DNA of 64,000 bases from Phlebopus portentosus (GCA_037892935.1 JAYXKI010000016.1:1178001-1242000), one strand, 5' to 3'; positions 21,669 to 32,418 are shown, numbered from the stretch's first letter. Numbers and translations are program-made. Notes: a model not told the origin generated them from the letters alone.

Positions 21669-23420
21669 GTGAAGGGGCACATCAGGGATGCAGCTCAAAT
21701 TTTCTGCAAGAGAGTCGAAAGACCTCATGAAGAACCACGTGCCAATCTCACGAATGTTACCAAAGAAGTACAAGGTACTCACCAGATTGACGTTGATGAT
21801 AATCCATCTATATCCAACTGGAAACTGGCAGGGTACTACCCTTCGACCGGTCCAGCTACTGTAATTACATCAGAACCAGTAAAATCAGAAAGAAATTTGG
21901 GAACACGCACCAGAACTGGGGAACAGACCCCCATGAGTCAGTATAGCACAGTACCAAGTAATGTACTGAGCCATACCACAGCTGATAACAAAGGTTTTAT
22001 CCCAGTAAGCAGGAACAGACGAAATTCTGAAGGTAAACGTACTAGTAAGGAATTATCGACGCAAGAACTCGAATCAGCTGCGCAGAAAGTGCAACGCATG
22101 TTCACTGACATGAGGCTCAAATTTAGACTAGACGAATCCAATAGATTCGTGATTGCGCCACGAGGCGAATCAAATATTCCTCTTAAGGAGGCAGTAAAGA
22201 AACTCAATGAAGAGTTGAATAATCCACCTTGGGAAGGGAGCCGCAAGTCCAACAGAGTCGAGGAAGAGAACAAAGATGATCAGTTCTCGGTTTTCTCGAC
22301 TCAGACCGACTCGAAAAGTAAGGCCGAGCATAAAGTGGACAGAAGGGCCCAGAAAGAAGAGAAGCAGTTTCAACGTTGTGCAGAGGAGATACGAGAGTGG
22401 GCTTCCGCTAGCGCAGTAGGGTTGCCTATCTCCAGCAGATCTCTTTGAGTATCAGGATATGACCAGGAATCTATGAGTCAGGACACGAAGACACCAGCAA
22501 AATTCAAGGGTAAATTACCAGACCCTGATAATTACGGAAATGTGGGACTGGCCTTCACGTCTATCTCTGATATAGATCAGCAGATGGAGTACCTTCAGGC
22601 AGTCAAGTTCAGACGTATGCAAGAACAAGAAGAGGAGAGAATGTGTGCCAAAGAGGCACGCACGCAGACCTTTCGCTCAGGATATGCCAGACTGTCTACC
22701 TGGGATGCCTCATCTCCTGACCAGCTGATTGAAAAGGAAAAGAAAGAAAAACAGAGAACTCATCATCGGTACAAGTCCAAATCCAGATTGCCTAGTAAGG
22801 AGCACAATAGGGAATTCGACCGAAAGAAGGAGAAGAACATCAAGCGAGATCCAAGTGAACATGGGGACAGACATGAGTATAGCACACGTCAATTCCACAG
22901 AGGACCCCCAGGAAGTCCGGATCACAGTTCCGATGAGAGCTCGGATGACAAGAGACGAGGCAAGGCACCCAAAGACTCGGACACAGGCAACGAAAGCAAA
23001 CTATCAGATGAATTATCCGATAGTGAGCTTGATGGACCCAGACAGTCAGTGCGAAAAATAGCCGTTCTTGCTGGAAGACACAAGTCCTGAGTATAAGAGA
23101 CCAAGAAAGCCAAGAATAGGGAAAAGCAAGACAAAAGACATGAGAGAGAGAAGAAAGAACGACATACAGGTCATTTCGCGTCAATCAAGCCTTCTGAGAA
23201 TTTAGGTCATCAAAGTTTTCTCAAACAAGCAATTCGTCGATCATCTCGTAAACCTACCAGCCCATCTTCAAGTAATCCAAGTAGTTCGTCTAGCTCTTCA
23301 TCAGATGATTCAGATTATTTGAGTAATGATACATTAATGGAACCCTCAAGTATTAATTTGAGTGATTCGGAACATACCAAATCCAAGAAGAAACGAGCTA
23401 AACATAAATAGAAGAAGAAC
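21669..23420 (+). pseudogene. Gag N-terminal region of old element, broken
   Basis: Three charged frames (21669-22448, 22473-23090, then to 23420) with low-complexity K/R/E/D/S content read like one N-terminal gag extension split by stops near 22446 and 23088. ELESAAQKVQRMF and KEAVKKLNEELNN look helical. There is no catalytic motif. It is followed by the capsid-like region from 23421. The limits are approximate because no intact start is left. Confidence 0.5.
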
Positions 23421-24845
23421 ATGTTACTCCTCAAAATTCAATCTCAAGGAGTAAAAGCGATTCCACCTACCCCGTATGATGGAGAAGCCAACTTGACCAA
23501 ATTTAATAAGTTTGTAGTTGAAACAAACTTGTATATGCGTCAAACAGGGTTAGAAAGACTTCCAAGACAACAAGTAGGCATCTTACCTAGTTTCTTGAAA
23601 GGTAAAGCAATGGAGTTTTATCATCAGAAAGTAGGTATTGAAGACCAAAAATGGACTTTGTCGAAGTTCTACACCGAGTTAATGAATTACTGCTTTCCAA
23701 CAAATTATTCTGAGGACTTACAAAGACAATTCCAGCGTATGAGACAAGGACACAAAGATATACAAAAGTATTTGTATGAAATGGAAGTCATGGCCAAAAA
23801 CCTGGGAGATATTTCAACTAGGGAATTGATTCGCAGAGTATGGGAAGGCTTACATCCCGAATATCAAAGACAATTGTGTCTAGATAACTTGAGTCCTGAT
23901 ACTGTGTCTTACGAAGATCTGCATGATCGACTGGACAGCATAGAACGAGCTAACAAAGCAATTGGTGTAAAATGGCACGAGAGAATTTATACCAAAAATT
24001 ATAGTCAGCAAAATTTACGTTCTGAACGTCCAGAAGAACGTAAACACTCCCCAAATGTCAAAGGCAAGCAGCCATGGAAGAACAGACGTCAATTTGAGGA
24101 AAGTGAACGATCACGTGCAAAACCGTCTCATCGGAATGTTAGTGCTAACAGCACAAACATTCGCCCTAATAATGCAAAGAATAAGGACAGAGACGAGAAA
24201 AATAAGAAGAAAGGCGCACCTAAGAAAGATAGATGTCCAAAGACCAAGAATCCATATGTAAAGAAATGGAGTAAGGAGAAACTGGATGAAATGCGAGCTA
24301 AAAATCAATGTTTCATATGCGAGCAAGTTGGACACATGGCAAAAGATTGTCCAACTAAGAGTACTGTCAAAATGGAAACGACGCTACCAAGCACCTCCAA
24401 CGCAGTAACTGTCAATTATGCAGCGTTGGACAAGCTTTGTTCGATGAATCGAGACGAACAGTACCTAGACCTGGAAGTGGTTACACAAGGAGCTTCATCA
24501 TTAGCTGGACAACATACAATCAATGCCTCAATGATATATGTTGACGAGACCAAATACAACGAACCTGATGATGAGTTGGAGAGCGATCCGATGAGTTATG
24601 AACTCATACGAGACATGTTCCGCTTATCTCGAACAGATCTACTAAACACCAACTATTTTGTAACCTATCAGTCAAATGCATCAGAACGTGAATTGAATGT
24701 CAAACCATTGAAACATCACACAGGGAAATTCACCAAACCAAGAATGATATGTTGCAATGGAAAGAAACTATGGAAATATAAGGATGCGTTCAGTTATGGT
24801 GCGATTGAATGCTTGAAAAATGGGATACCTTACCCATTTGACTGA
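23421..24845 (+). CDS. Gag capsid/nucleocapsid of old Ty3/gypsy element
   Basis: A 474-codon frame. The capsid-like part runs over PYDGEANLTKFNKFVVETNL, LKGKAMEFYHQKVG and RQFQRMRQGHKDIQKYLYEM, the usual retrotransposon-gag fold of Ty3 elements. A basic stretch then leads to the zinc knuckle CFICEQVGHMAKDC (C-X2-C-X4-H-X4-C) near residue 300. The rest (to PYPFD) is a linker towards protease. The frame ends in TGA followed by in-frame sequence continuing the polyprotein, so the stop is probably a mutation rather than the true gag end. Confidence 0.75.
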   Translation: MLLLKIQSQGVKAIPPTPYDGEANLTKFNKFVVETNLYMRQTGLERLPRQQVGILPSFLKGKAMEFYHQKVGIEDQKWTLSKFYTELMNYCFPTNYSEDLQRQFQRMRQGHKDIQKYLYEMEVMAKNLGDISTRELIRRVWEGLHPEYQRQLCLDNLSPDTVSYEDLHDRLDSIERANKAIGVKWHERIYTKNYSQQNLRSERPEERKHSPNVKGKQPWKNRRQFEESERSRAKPSHRNVSANSTNIRPNNAKNKDRDEKNKKKGAPKKDRCPKTKNPYVKKWSKEKLDEMRAKNQCFICEQVGHMAKDCPTKSTVKMETTLPSTSNAVTVNYAALDKLCSMNRDEQYLDLEVVTQGASSLAGQHTINASMIYVDETKYNEPDDELESDPMSYELIRDMFRLSRTDLLNTNYFVTYQSNASERELNVKPLKHHTGKFTKPRMICCNGKKLWKYKDAFSYGAIECLKNGIPYPFD

Positions 24846-24956
24846 AAATGCGTCAAGAAATGGAAACACCAGTATGGCATTTCGAAACAGTTCCAGGTTA
24901 CCAGAGTAAATGACGAATATTTCTGTGTCGAAGATTGGTGGGACAGAGATGAATTC

Positions 24957-27900
24957 ATGTTACCAGTCGAATTGGCATACATGCCTGAATTCGACATAAG
25001 AACATGGTATGCTTTAGGAAGAGAAGCAAGATACTCACCAGATGTTGTGAATGTGAATGGGGTAAGGGAAGAAATCGAAGATATCTTCAACCCTAGACTG
25101 TTTGATCACCTAGACGAACCTGGAATTGAGCAATATTTCAAACCACGACTATTCGATTTGGACGTACCATGGAATAATCAACAAGTTATAAACTTGTTGC
25201 AAGGTTACTCAGAGCAGGAATGTGAATTCTTAGTGTATTGTGCACTAGCTTACCTAGTACATGGCATATTGGAGCGAGCAAACGAAAATACTGTGACAAA
25301 GATTAAGTATGAATCTATTGTTAGTAGCCACTCCATGAACGCTGTACAGACTAAGAAAAACGTACATTCCGTACCTATGCTCGAACGAACATCTGCTTAC
25401 GCAAAAGACTTCAAGAGAAGTATTCCGAGTCCCATAGTCATGATTGTACATCTTGAGGGACAGCCTGCAAGAGCTTTGGTCGACTCAGGATCACTTGCAG
25501 ACTTTGTATCATCAAAATTTGCTGATCAGGTTGGTCTAAGACGAATTCCACTAGCAAAACCGTTAGCAGTGCAATTGGCAGCCCAAGGATTGAGAACGAA
25601 AGTGAATTACTGTACCTTGGCAGAACTCAAGTTTGGGAGTGTGAAATGTAAGAGACATTTCGACATAATGAATTTGGACAATTATGATATCATCCTAGGG
25701 ACACCATTTTTGTACCAACACAAAGTTTTGATTGGTTTCAACCAACCAAGAATCTGGATCGAAAGCTCAGATCCATTACCATTGGAAGGTGAACAAATCA
25801 CAAACCTTTCTTCGATGGTAATTGACACTTACGAACACGAACTTGAGAAATGCCGGCTGGAAATTAAGGAATATGCACGAGATCTATTCAAAGATGCTTC
25901 ACAAACTTCCTTACCACCACTTCGAGCAATAAATCATTCTATTCCATTGATAGACAAGACTAAGAAATATAAATTTCGTCGTTCGACATGTCCAGATCCC
26001 TTGAGAGAACAATGGAAAGAAAAACGTAAGGACTACATTCAAAGTGGAAGATGGAAAGTAGTTACCAGTTCAAATGCAATGCCAATGTTATTGCTGCAAA
26101 AACCTCGTAAGAATAAAGACGAACCGATTCGATTGAGAACGGTTGTAGACTTACGAGATCAGAATGCAAATACTCAAAAATTATCTTCACCATTGCCCGA
26201 CATTGAATCTGTACTTCGCAGAGTCGCATCTAAGAAATACAGATCATTAATAGATGGAAAAGATGCTTACAAGCAAATTCGAGTTGTCCCAGAACATGTA
26301 TCGAGAACTATATTCAATACACCTGATGGCACAATAGTTAGTCAAGTAATGCAATTGGGAGATTGTAATAGTGGAGCGATGTACCAAGCTCTAATGAATC
26401 ATATCTTTCAACCATACCTGGGAGATTGGATGGATATCTATCTTGATAACCTGGTGATATATTCTGATACGGTCAAAGATCACATTCGACATCTGAAAAT
26501 TGTTATCGACATTTTGCGCAAAGAACAGTTTTACCTTAGTGAACACAAAATGCAACTGTTCCAATCAGAATTACGCATATTAGGACATATAGTCAACGAT
26601 AATGGTATCAGAATGGACCCACATAAAATAGATTCGATTCAGAAATGGAAGGTACCGAGCAGCAAAGATTTGTTGAAATGATTCTTAGGAGCAGTAGGAT
26701 ATTTAGCACCGAACATTCCACAACTAAGAATACCAATGGGAGTACTTACCAATATTTTGGGTGAAACTGCTTGGTTTTGATGGTCATTTACTGAACAACG
26801 AGCGTTTGACCAAATTGTAAAATTGGTACATGATTTTCAGAATTATCACCACGCAGTTTTGCAGTATGGAAAGAACGCACCTCCAATCAATGTAACTACA
26901 GACGCGTCTCACACTGGAATTGGAGGAATAATCAGCCAAGGAGAAGACTGGCAAAATGCAAAGGTCGCTGCATTTTATTCCGCTAAGTTGAATTCTGCAC
27001 AGCAGAACTATCCTGTACATGACAAAGAATTGTTAGCAGGAGTTGAGACTATGCTCAGACATAAAAACTTACTTCAAGGAGCACATTTCTGATGGTTTAC
27101 AGATCATAAACCACTGCAACACTTATTCAAACAGCCAAATCTAAGTGGCAGACAAGCTAGATGGATAGAGAAATTGTCGGATTTCGACTTCGAAGTAATC
27201 TATGTTGCAGGAACTGAAAATATCTTAGCAGATGCATTATCACGCATATATGCAGAAGACTTACCTGGTACAGTTCGAACTAGACCAGAATACATAAACC
27301 AGATCGATGAGGACGACATACCAATATTAAGTCGCTTGGAAAACAAAGGTGCAAGCCCAATATTAGTCAATCCAACGCATATACTTCATATGTATTCTAT
27401 TCCAATCCATGAGAACATGGATTGACTTTCAAACATAGCTATGAACGTACCTAAACGACTCTGAATTACCTTCAAAAGAGGAGAACAGCAAGATAATTTG
27501 TCTAATATTTAGGAGGGCGGAATGCAAAGACCACGAATTAAAAAAGTGACTTTGAGAATCCGAAACTGCGACACACCTAGCAACAATGGTCTTGATGATC
27601 GACAAAATGATCTGCATGAGAAAGACGCGACTCAGCAAAAAGATCGACTCACTGATCTATCCTCTGAGCCAATCACTGGAAATAGCAAGATGATCCAAGA
27701 TCGTCCTTACGCGCCAATCCCATCTGAACCTTCGCAAGTCGCGACTTCCGAATCAATGCATACAGGCAAGGAAATGGACACCATTGATCCACAATTTCCT
27801 ACAATACAGTCAGATACTCAAAATTTACAACAATCAATAGAACCAACACTTCTCGATGTGATTGCACAAGCACAACTGCAAATCCAGTTTCCTAACTGTT

Positions 27901-28408
27901 TGAAAAATCGATTTCACAAAGATCAGTTTTTCAAACTAATCATGAAGAATCCTGCCCACTACAAAAATTTTCACGTCGAAAATGGATCGATATTTCGATG
28001 GGAGGGTGAGAGGTATCTGCTATGTATACCCAAAATTCTGATTAACAACAGGAGTGCACAAGAAATTGTAATTGAGCATGCACATTCAATTCTAGCACAC
28101 TTGGGAGCACGGAAAATATTACAATATCTGAGAGACCAAGTCTGGTGGAAAGAAATGGTATCAGATATTAGCTCATATTGTGATTCATGTCATACCTGTA
28201 AGATTTCGAAGCCGAATCACCAAAGACCATACAGATTGTTGAATCCATTGAATGCACCAACATGACCCTGGCAAACTATTGGTATGGATTTTGTAGGACC
28301 GTTTTCCAAATCCAAGAATTGACTTAGTTCATTTGATATGATATGCATGATTGTATGTTTACTCACCGGAATGGTTCATTTGCTACCTTGTAAGCAAACG
28401 TACAGAGC
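24957..28408 (+). pseudogene. Pol of old element, left part: PR-RT-RH-IN (broken)
   Basis: The protease motif ALVDSGSLADFV and ILGTPFLYQ lie in 24957-26681, followed by reverse transcriptase (LRTVVDLRDQNANTQK, YRSLIDGKDAYKQIRV). The catalytic YLDD is YLDN here: codon AAC at 26448-26450 replaces the second Asp. TGA stops cut the frame at 26679, 26778, 27090, 27423, 28263 and 28320. RNase H shows VTTDASHTGIGG and YPVHDKELLAGVET, and ADALSRIYAEDL ends it. Integrase begins with an HHCC zinc motif (EHAHSILAHLG to YCDSCHTCK) and GMDFVGPF with the first catalytic Asp. The frame breaks at AGA GC|C, exactly where the young element inserted. Confidence 0.85.
28404..28408. repeat. Target-site duplication AGAGC, left copy
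   Basis: AGAGC precedes the 5' LTR and recurs right after the 3' LTR (40809-40813). Removing the element and one copy restores the old integrase frame (K-Q-T-Y-R-A-K-E-F). Confidence 0.92.
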
Positions 28409-28806
28409 TGAAAGGATCCGCTCAAAAAACTTGCATCAAGATCGACACGATTGGCAGATCAACAGGATCAGCATTCCAAACGCGACTAGTAACAGTCTAG
28501 CAGTCACTAGAGCCAAACTGCTGTTCACGCAACCAAGGCAATGGTCACGGGCATCAGCGGCAATATACTGGCGCCTAAGAAGCACGCCACAAGTACGTAA
28601 CCCCGCGGACTACTTAACACCGCCGACCGGTAATTACCACCACCGATTTACTACCGCCAACCGTCACCTTAACACCGCCGACCAAACTCCCGATCCAACC
28701 CGATCAAAAGAAGTCAAGAAGCGATCAAAACTACTAGAAGCCCGAGAAGTCTAGAACACGACTACTAAAGCCTAACACCTAAAGTCTAAAGGCTAATCCG
28801 ATCCCA

Positions 28807-29364
28807 ATGGAGACATCACTGGCATTCCAGCACTGTCAGACTTGTGCCCGAGCGTACATGGTCCTTTACGAGATATACTTCACAGTATGTCATGCTACAA
28901 GCGAAACACGTGACTGCCAAATCGAAGTCCAATGTCACACACAAGAAGCGTTACATGCCAATCCACCAAATCCTATAATACCCAAGCGACATGAGGAACT
29001 CATTGTTACAACTCGAACCCCTCGAGCTGCAGACCCGATAACTTGGAGGATACTAGGATGGTACAAGCCAGAGCTGCATAACTCATGTCCAGCCTCTACA
29101 GTACAAGCGAACCTTTATTTACTAAGGAACGCAAACCTGGACACCAAGCAACTACAACTGGCACTCCAACGAAGGATATGGCAATACATTCGCGATGTTA
29201 GACTCCCAGGCAAAGCATGGCTAGTCACTCGAACACAACTGCATCCCCCAGCGGAACTCATACAGTTCATGGTATGCATTGGACCATACTCTACACCAAC
29301 CCGACATCTCAATACCGATGTGCGAGTTGTGCTTACACCCTTCGGACCACAAGACGAACAGTGA
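28807..29364 (+). CDS. ORF inside U3 of the 5' LTR (185 aa)
   Basis: An ATG-started, 185-codon frame lying wholly in U3. The start is cysteine/histidine-rich (FQHCQTCARAYM, VCHATSETRDC, VQCH), suggesting a possible zinc-binding module, followed by a basic helical part (LQLALQRRIWQYIRDVRL). I know no family. The same frame is intact in the 3' LTR (39618-40175) with a single difference that is silent (GCG/GCA, 29109/39920). In the genomic RNA only the 3' copy would be present in full, as with accessory genes encoded in the 3' U3 of some retroviruses. Coding status is not proven: it could be a chance frame, although the stop-free state in both copies contrasts with the ruined pol. Confidence 0.4.
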   Translation: METSLAFQHCQTCARAYMVLYEIYFTVCHATSETRDCQIEVQCHTQEALHANPPNPIIPKRHEELIVTTRTPRAADPITWRILGWYKPELHNSCPASTVQANLYLLRNANLDTKQLQLALQRRIWQYIRDVRLPGKAWLVTRTQLHPPAELIQFMVCIGPYSTPTRHLNTDVRVVLTPFGPQDEQ

Positions 29365-29426
29365 AGAGTCACATATCGAGCTGCCTACATTGCACCAAGA
29401 GCTACAATCCCACCTGGTGATGGAAT

Positions 29427-29720
29427 TGACGTCATAGTGGAGCACTGACAGTGGAGCTTTCCATACTGGAGCAGCACCTCTATTGTCTCAGTCAGCAACC
29501 CCACAGAATTCTGTCATAGTGGAGATACATTGGAGCAAAGTGGCGCTCGGTGGAGCAGAATGACGAAGGAAGTGATGTAATAGTGGAGAGAAGTGGAGCA
29601 AGGTGGAACATGGTGGAGTAAAGTGGAGAGAAGATGAGTAAGAAATAGGACGGAAAATGGATTATCTAGAAAGCATAAATAGCATTAGAAGTAGGCCCTC
29701 TTTCCCCCATCTTTCGATCC
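29427..29720 (+). promoter_or_regulatory. LTR promoter: CRE, TGGAG cluster, TATA, self-primer sequence
   Basis: Seen in order: TGACGTCA (29427-29434), about ten TGGAG motifs (29438-29628), ATAAATA (29675-29681), and ATCTTTCGATCC (29709-29720). The last lies about 30 bp after the TATA-like box, where a transcript would be expected to start, and is the exact reverse complement of the primer site at 30000-30011. Start-site position is inferred. The same layout is present in the 3' LTR. Confidence 0.6.
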
Positions 29721-29999
29721 TCTTAACACATAGTGACAAGTGTCTTAACACACTGGTGATAGTGTCCTAACATGACTCACTGTGTGCTTTGTACTACTAC
29801 GCCTCTTGGAAATCCCAATCTGCTCTTACTCTACCTTGTCTCTGAAAGCATCCCTTACCAGGACTGTAACTAGGAAGGATAGTAAGGGGACTGCGTGGTA
29901 CAGCTAAACGTGGGTAGATAGATCACCTCTGCACAACATACCGCTGCTTAGGCAAAAGGATCGAAACCGGTGTAACCCCGGACCTACACCTCTAACATT

Positions 30000-30011
30000 G
30001 GATCGAAAGAT
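30000..30011 (+). promoter_or_regulatory. Primer-binding site, self-priming type
   Basis: GGATCGAAAGAT starts two bases after the LTR end and pairs over 12 nt with ATCTTTCGATCC of the LTR (29709-29720). In Tf1/sushi chromoviruses the RNA's own 5' end anneals next to the LTR and is cleaved to prime reverse transcription; this layout fits that. I found no obvious match to a tRNA 3' end. Confidence 0.65.
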
Positions 30012-30389
30012 CACTCGCTAGTTTTAACACCACCTCTCACAGGCAAGGTTCTTGGCTAGTGTTTTATCGAGGCGAGGACCGTCGACCTCAAGTCCCTATC
30101 GACGCCGCTAGTTTCGAGATTAGCAAACCTATTCCCTAGGACAAGTGCACATCCTGGAGAACAAACCCGATTCACTCAAATCAAACATCTATTATCATAA
30201 CCCCTTTACTGACGAAGTGTACCTAATAGCAAAGGCATCTGGTAGCCCTGCAGTTGGGAGCACACAAATAACAACAACCAAGGTAGCAACAGTACCAGCT
30301 ACTATTGCTAAATTCGACGAGAAAGGAACGGCTTGGTCTACCGTACCTCATAACAATTCACCTGAAGCTATAGGCGAGAAACGTGGTTA

Positions 30390-31394
30390 ATGAACCATCC
30401 AGAGAACTCAAGTGGAAGAAGTAACAACCAAAGGACGAGTAACCGAACGAATAACCGAACAAGATCAGGATCGCACCGAGATAGCGAACTGAATCATATC
30501 CAAGGAAGGATATCGAGATTGGAACTGGATAGAGACATTCTTTGGGGAACTGCCACCCGAACAGACAACGAATATCCACCCATAATACTATCTCTACGAG
30601 AGAGAATAGTACGGCTCGAAGGACTACAGACTAGTCAAGCAAGAGCTCAAGCAAATAACAACCTGCCGAGCGGAGCATACACAACTACAGTTGGACAGCG
30701 ACTTGAAGCACTCGAGATTAACACCAACGGACTAGGAGCACAAGTAGCAACACTACATTGAAACAACGATTCACTAGATCGATCAGTTATACTCCTAAGC
30801 CAACAAGTTACCACAGAGATATCAGTAGTTCAAGACGAGATAGGACGTTTACGCGATACACTTAACGCTCACGAGCAACGAATCCAAGCAGTTGAAACAG
30901 CAACTACAGAACTCACAAGGATTGTTCAATCGACACCAAACGTTGCAGAAGACATTAGCAACCTACGCGAAGCACTCCTGACACTAGGACGAACAGTCGA
31001 ATCAAGTCAACAAGCCTACCTGACATTGATTGCATCAGTGCAGACAACAGAAAGTACTGCAAGGAACATACTCGAGCACGCAGAGTATCTCAGACAGGAA
31101 GCTCAACGAATCCGAGAGCTACATCATCGAACAGAGCATACTTCCGACGAAACAGTATCATCTGACGAGGAGTTATCACGAGCACTAAACCCATACTTGT
31201 TGCAAGGGTTTAACAGTCAAAGCGCTACACTCCAAGTACCAATCAGTGGTTCAATAGCAACCCAAGCACTAGAACATCCAGCTACATATTCGCCACCAGC
31301 AGTGCCTATAATCACATACGATCATGTCAACCACCGACCAGAAAGTTCAGATCCTGGAGACGCAACTACAAACTCTTCAGATACAACTCTCTAA
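30390..31394 (+). CDS. Coiled-coil ORF ahead of gag (one TGA)
   Basis: About 334 codons from ATG 30390, interrupted by one TGA (30759-30761) and otherwise open to 31394, where its end overlaps the gag start (31324) by 71 nt in another frame. The N-terminal 40 residues are N/R/S-rich and basic. The rest has long heptad-like stretches, for example ISRLELDRDILW, VVQDEIGRLRDTLNAHEQRI, ISNLREALLTLGRTVE and ILEHAEYLRQEAQRIRELHH, so a parallel coiled coil is likely. Ty3/gypsy elements normally start with gag here, so this extra ORF is unusual. It might be a separate gag-like assembly or RNA-binding factor; that is inference. The TGA may be a TGG or CGA mutation. Confidence 0.5.
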
Positions 31395-32418
31395 ACACAG
31401 CATCAAATTGCCAAAGTACTATGGCAAGCGAAGCAAAGATATTGATCTGTGGGTCAGCCGATGTATTTCAAAGTTGGCACAGCATGGAGTCAAGAGTGAG
31501 GACGAGATTGCAAAGAGTCTATTTGCAGCACTCGAAGGCGACAGCTATGATTGGTTTGCAGAGAAGCAGACCTTGACATCATTCGATGATAAAGGAAAGC
31601 TGAAACCAGTACCAGCAATTATCGATCCAAATGGAGGAGGAATGTTCACATCTTTGAAGCAGATGTTAGATTGGATGAGAGTCCGAGCAGGACATCCAAT
31701 AGTTGGAGAACAAGAAGCGCTATTCCATCTTCTATGCATCCAGCAAAAAGGATCAAGCATCAGGGCATACAATGATGAATTTCGACGACTCAGAGCTAGA
31801 GCACCACCATCAATTGATGCTACTATGCTCAAGTACATCTATGTCAAAGGACTAGACAATTGGGTCAAACGACGAGTCGAATCAGTACAACCTGACGCTT
31901 TCGAAAAGTATAAGCTGGAAGAATGGATGACATGGACAAGCAACTTAGCAGATGTGGATGCAAGACAGAAGCTGATAGGAAGTCAGACATACACTCCGAG
32001 ATTCAAGACAAATGGGCAATCATCATTCCGACCACCAATACAACAAACGAAACGTGATCCAGATGCCATGGATGTAGATGCACTCCGAGGCTTGCCGAAG
32101 AAGGGAGCAAAATGCTACAACTGTGGAAAGATTGGACACTACTCAAAGAATTGCAAGGCACCAAGGAAGCAAAAGGGTTCTTCCTTAGGACAGCCGAAGA
32201 AGAGAACAAATGGTCAGAAACGAAAGCCGATGACAGCACGAGCTGTGAATTTCAAGGAAACATGTCCCGACCCTCATTGTCAAAGGCCAGTCCACTATGA
32301 TCACATAGCATGGGCTAGAGGAGACAAATCAGCAGGATACACCTGCAAGCATGACGAAGAATACCGAAACAACTTCCGGAATTCCCTAGCAAGTAAAGAG
32401 CAACAGGGAAAAGACTAA
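31324..32418 (+). CDS. Gag of nested chromovirus
   Basis: An intact 364-aa frame, MSTTDQKVQILETQLQTLQI to NSLASKEQQGKD. Capsid-like region: IKLPKYYGKRSKDIDLWVSR, LFAALEGDSYDWFAE, SIRAYNDEFRRLRARAP, KYIYVKGLDNWVKRRVE. Near residue 265 lies the zinc knuckle CYNCGKIGHYSKNC (C-X2-C-X4-H-X4-C), after a short basic linker. A second Cys/His-rich segment near the end (CPDPHCQRPVHYDHIAWARG, then YTCKHDEE) may bind zinc too. It packages the element RNA into virus-like particles. No stop interrupts it, unlike pol. Pol lies in the -1 frame and a slippery heptamer sits two codons before the TAA. Confidence 0.88.
   Translation: MSTTDQKVQILETQLQTLQIQLSKHSIKLPKYYGKRSKDIDLWVSRCISKLAQHGVKSEDEIAKSLFAALEGDSYDWFAEKQTLTSFDDKGKLKPVPAIIDPNGGGMFTSLKQMLDWMRVRAGHPIVGEQEALFHLLCIQQKGSSIRAYNDEFRRLRARAPPSIDATMLKYIYVKGLDNWVKRRVESVQPDAFEKYKLEEWMTWTSNLADVDARQKLIGSQTYTPRFKTNGQSSFRPPIQQTKRDPDAMDVDALRGLPKKGAKCYNCGKIGHYSKNCKAPRKQKGSSLGQPKKRTNGQKRKPMTARAVNFKETCPDPHCQRPVHYDHIAWARGDKSAGYTCKHDEEYRNNFRNSLASKEQQGKD

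Larger units (their letters stand above)
21646..28408 (+). mobile_element. Old Ty3/gypsy element, left part (interrupted)
   Basis: The left portion of a plus-oriented Ty3/gypsy retrotransposon whose right portion resumes at 40,814. Order seen: gag-like region with a CCHC knuckle, protease, reverse transcriptase, RNase H, integrase HHCC domain and the first part of the integrase core, broken after KQTYRA. The left LTR is not recognisable; only a TGACGAAGT stretch (21648-21656) resembles the start of the right LTR fragment. Many in-frame stops and the damaged RT active site show it is dead. It lies in what was the promoter between F-box copy 1 and a duplicated GUS1 5' end. Confidence 0.85.
28409..29997 (+). 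repeat. 5' LTR of nested chromovirus
   Basis: 1589 bp, begins TGAAAGGATC and ends CTCTAACA. U3 contains an ORF (28807-29364), a perfect CRE palindrome TGACGTCA (29427-29434), a cluster of TGGAG motifs (29438-29628) and a TATA-like ATAAATA (29675-29681). R/U5 is inferred to start near 29709. Confidence 0.93.

Noticed and set aside
30145..30392. TAATG stop-start overlap between a short ORF and the coiled-coil ORF, suggesting termination-reinitiation
   Set aside because: The upstream frame has no ATG (only GTG) and opens after a TAG at 30121, so it is unlikely to be translated; the overlap is probably chance.
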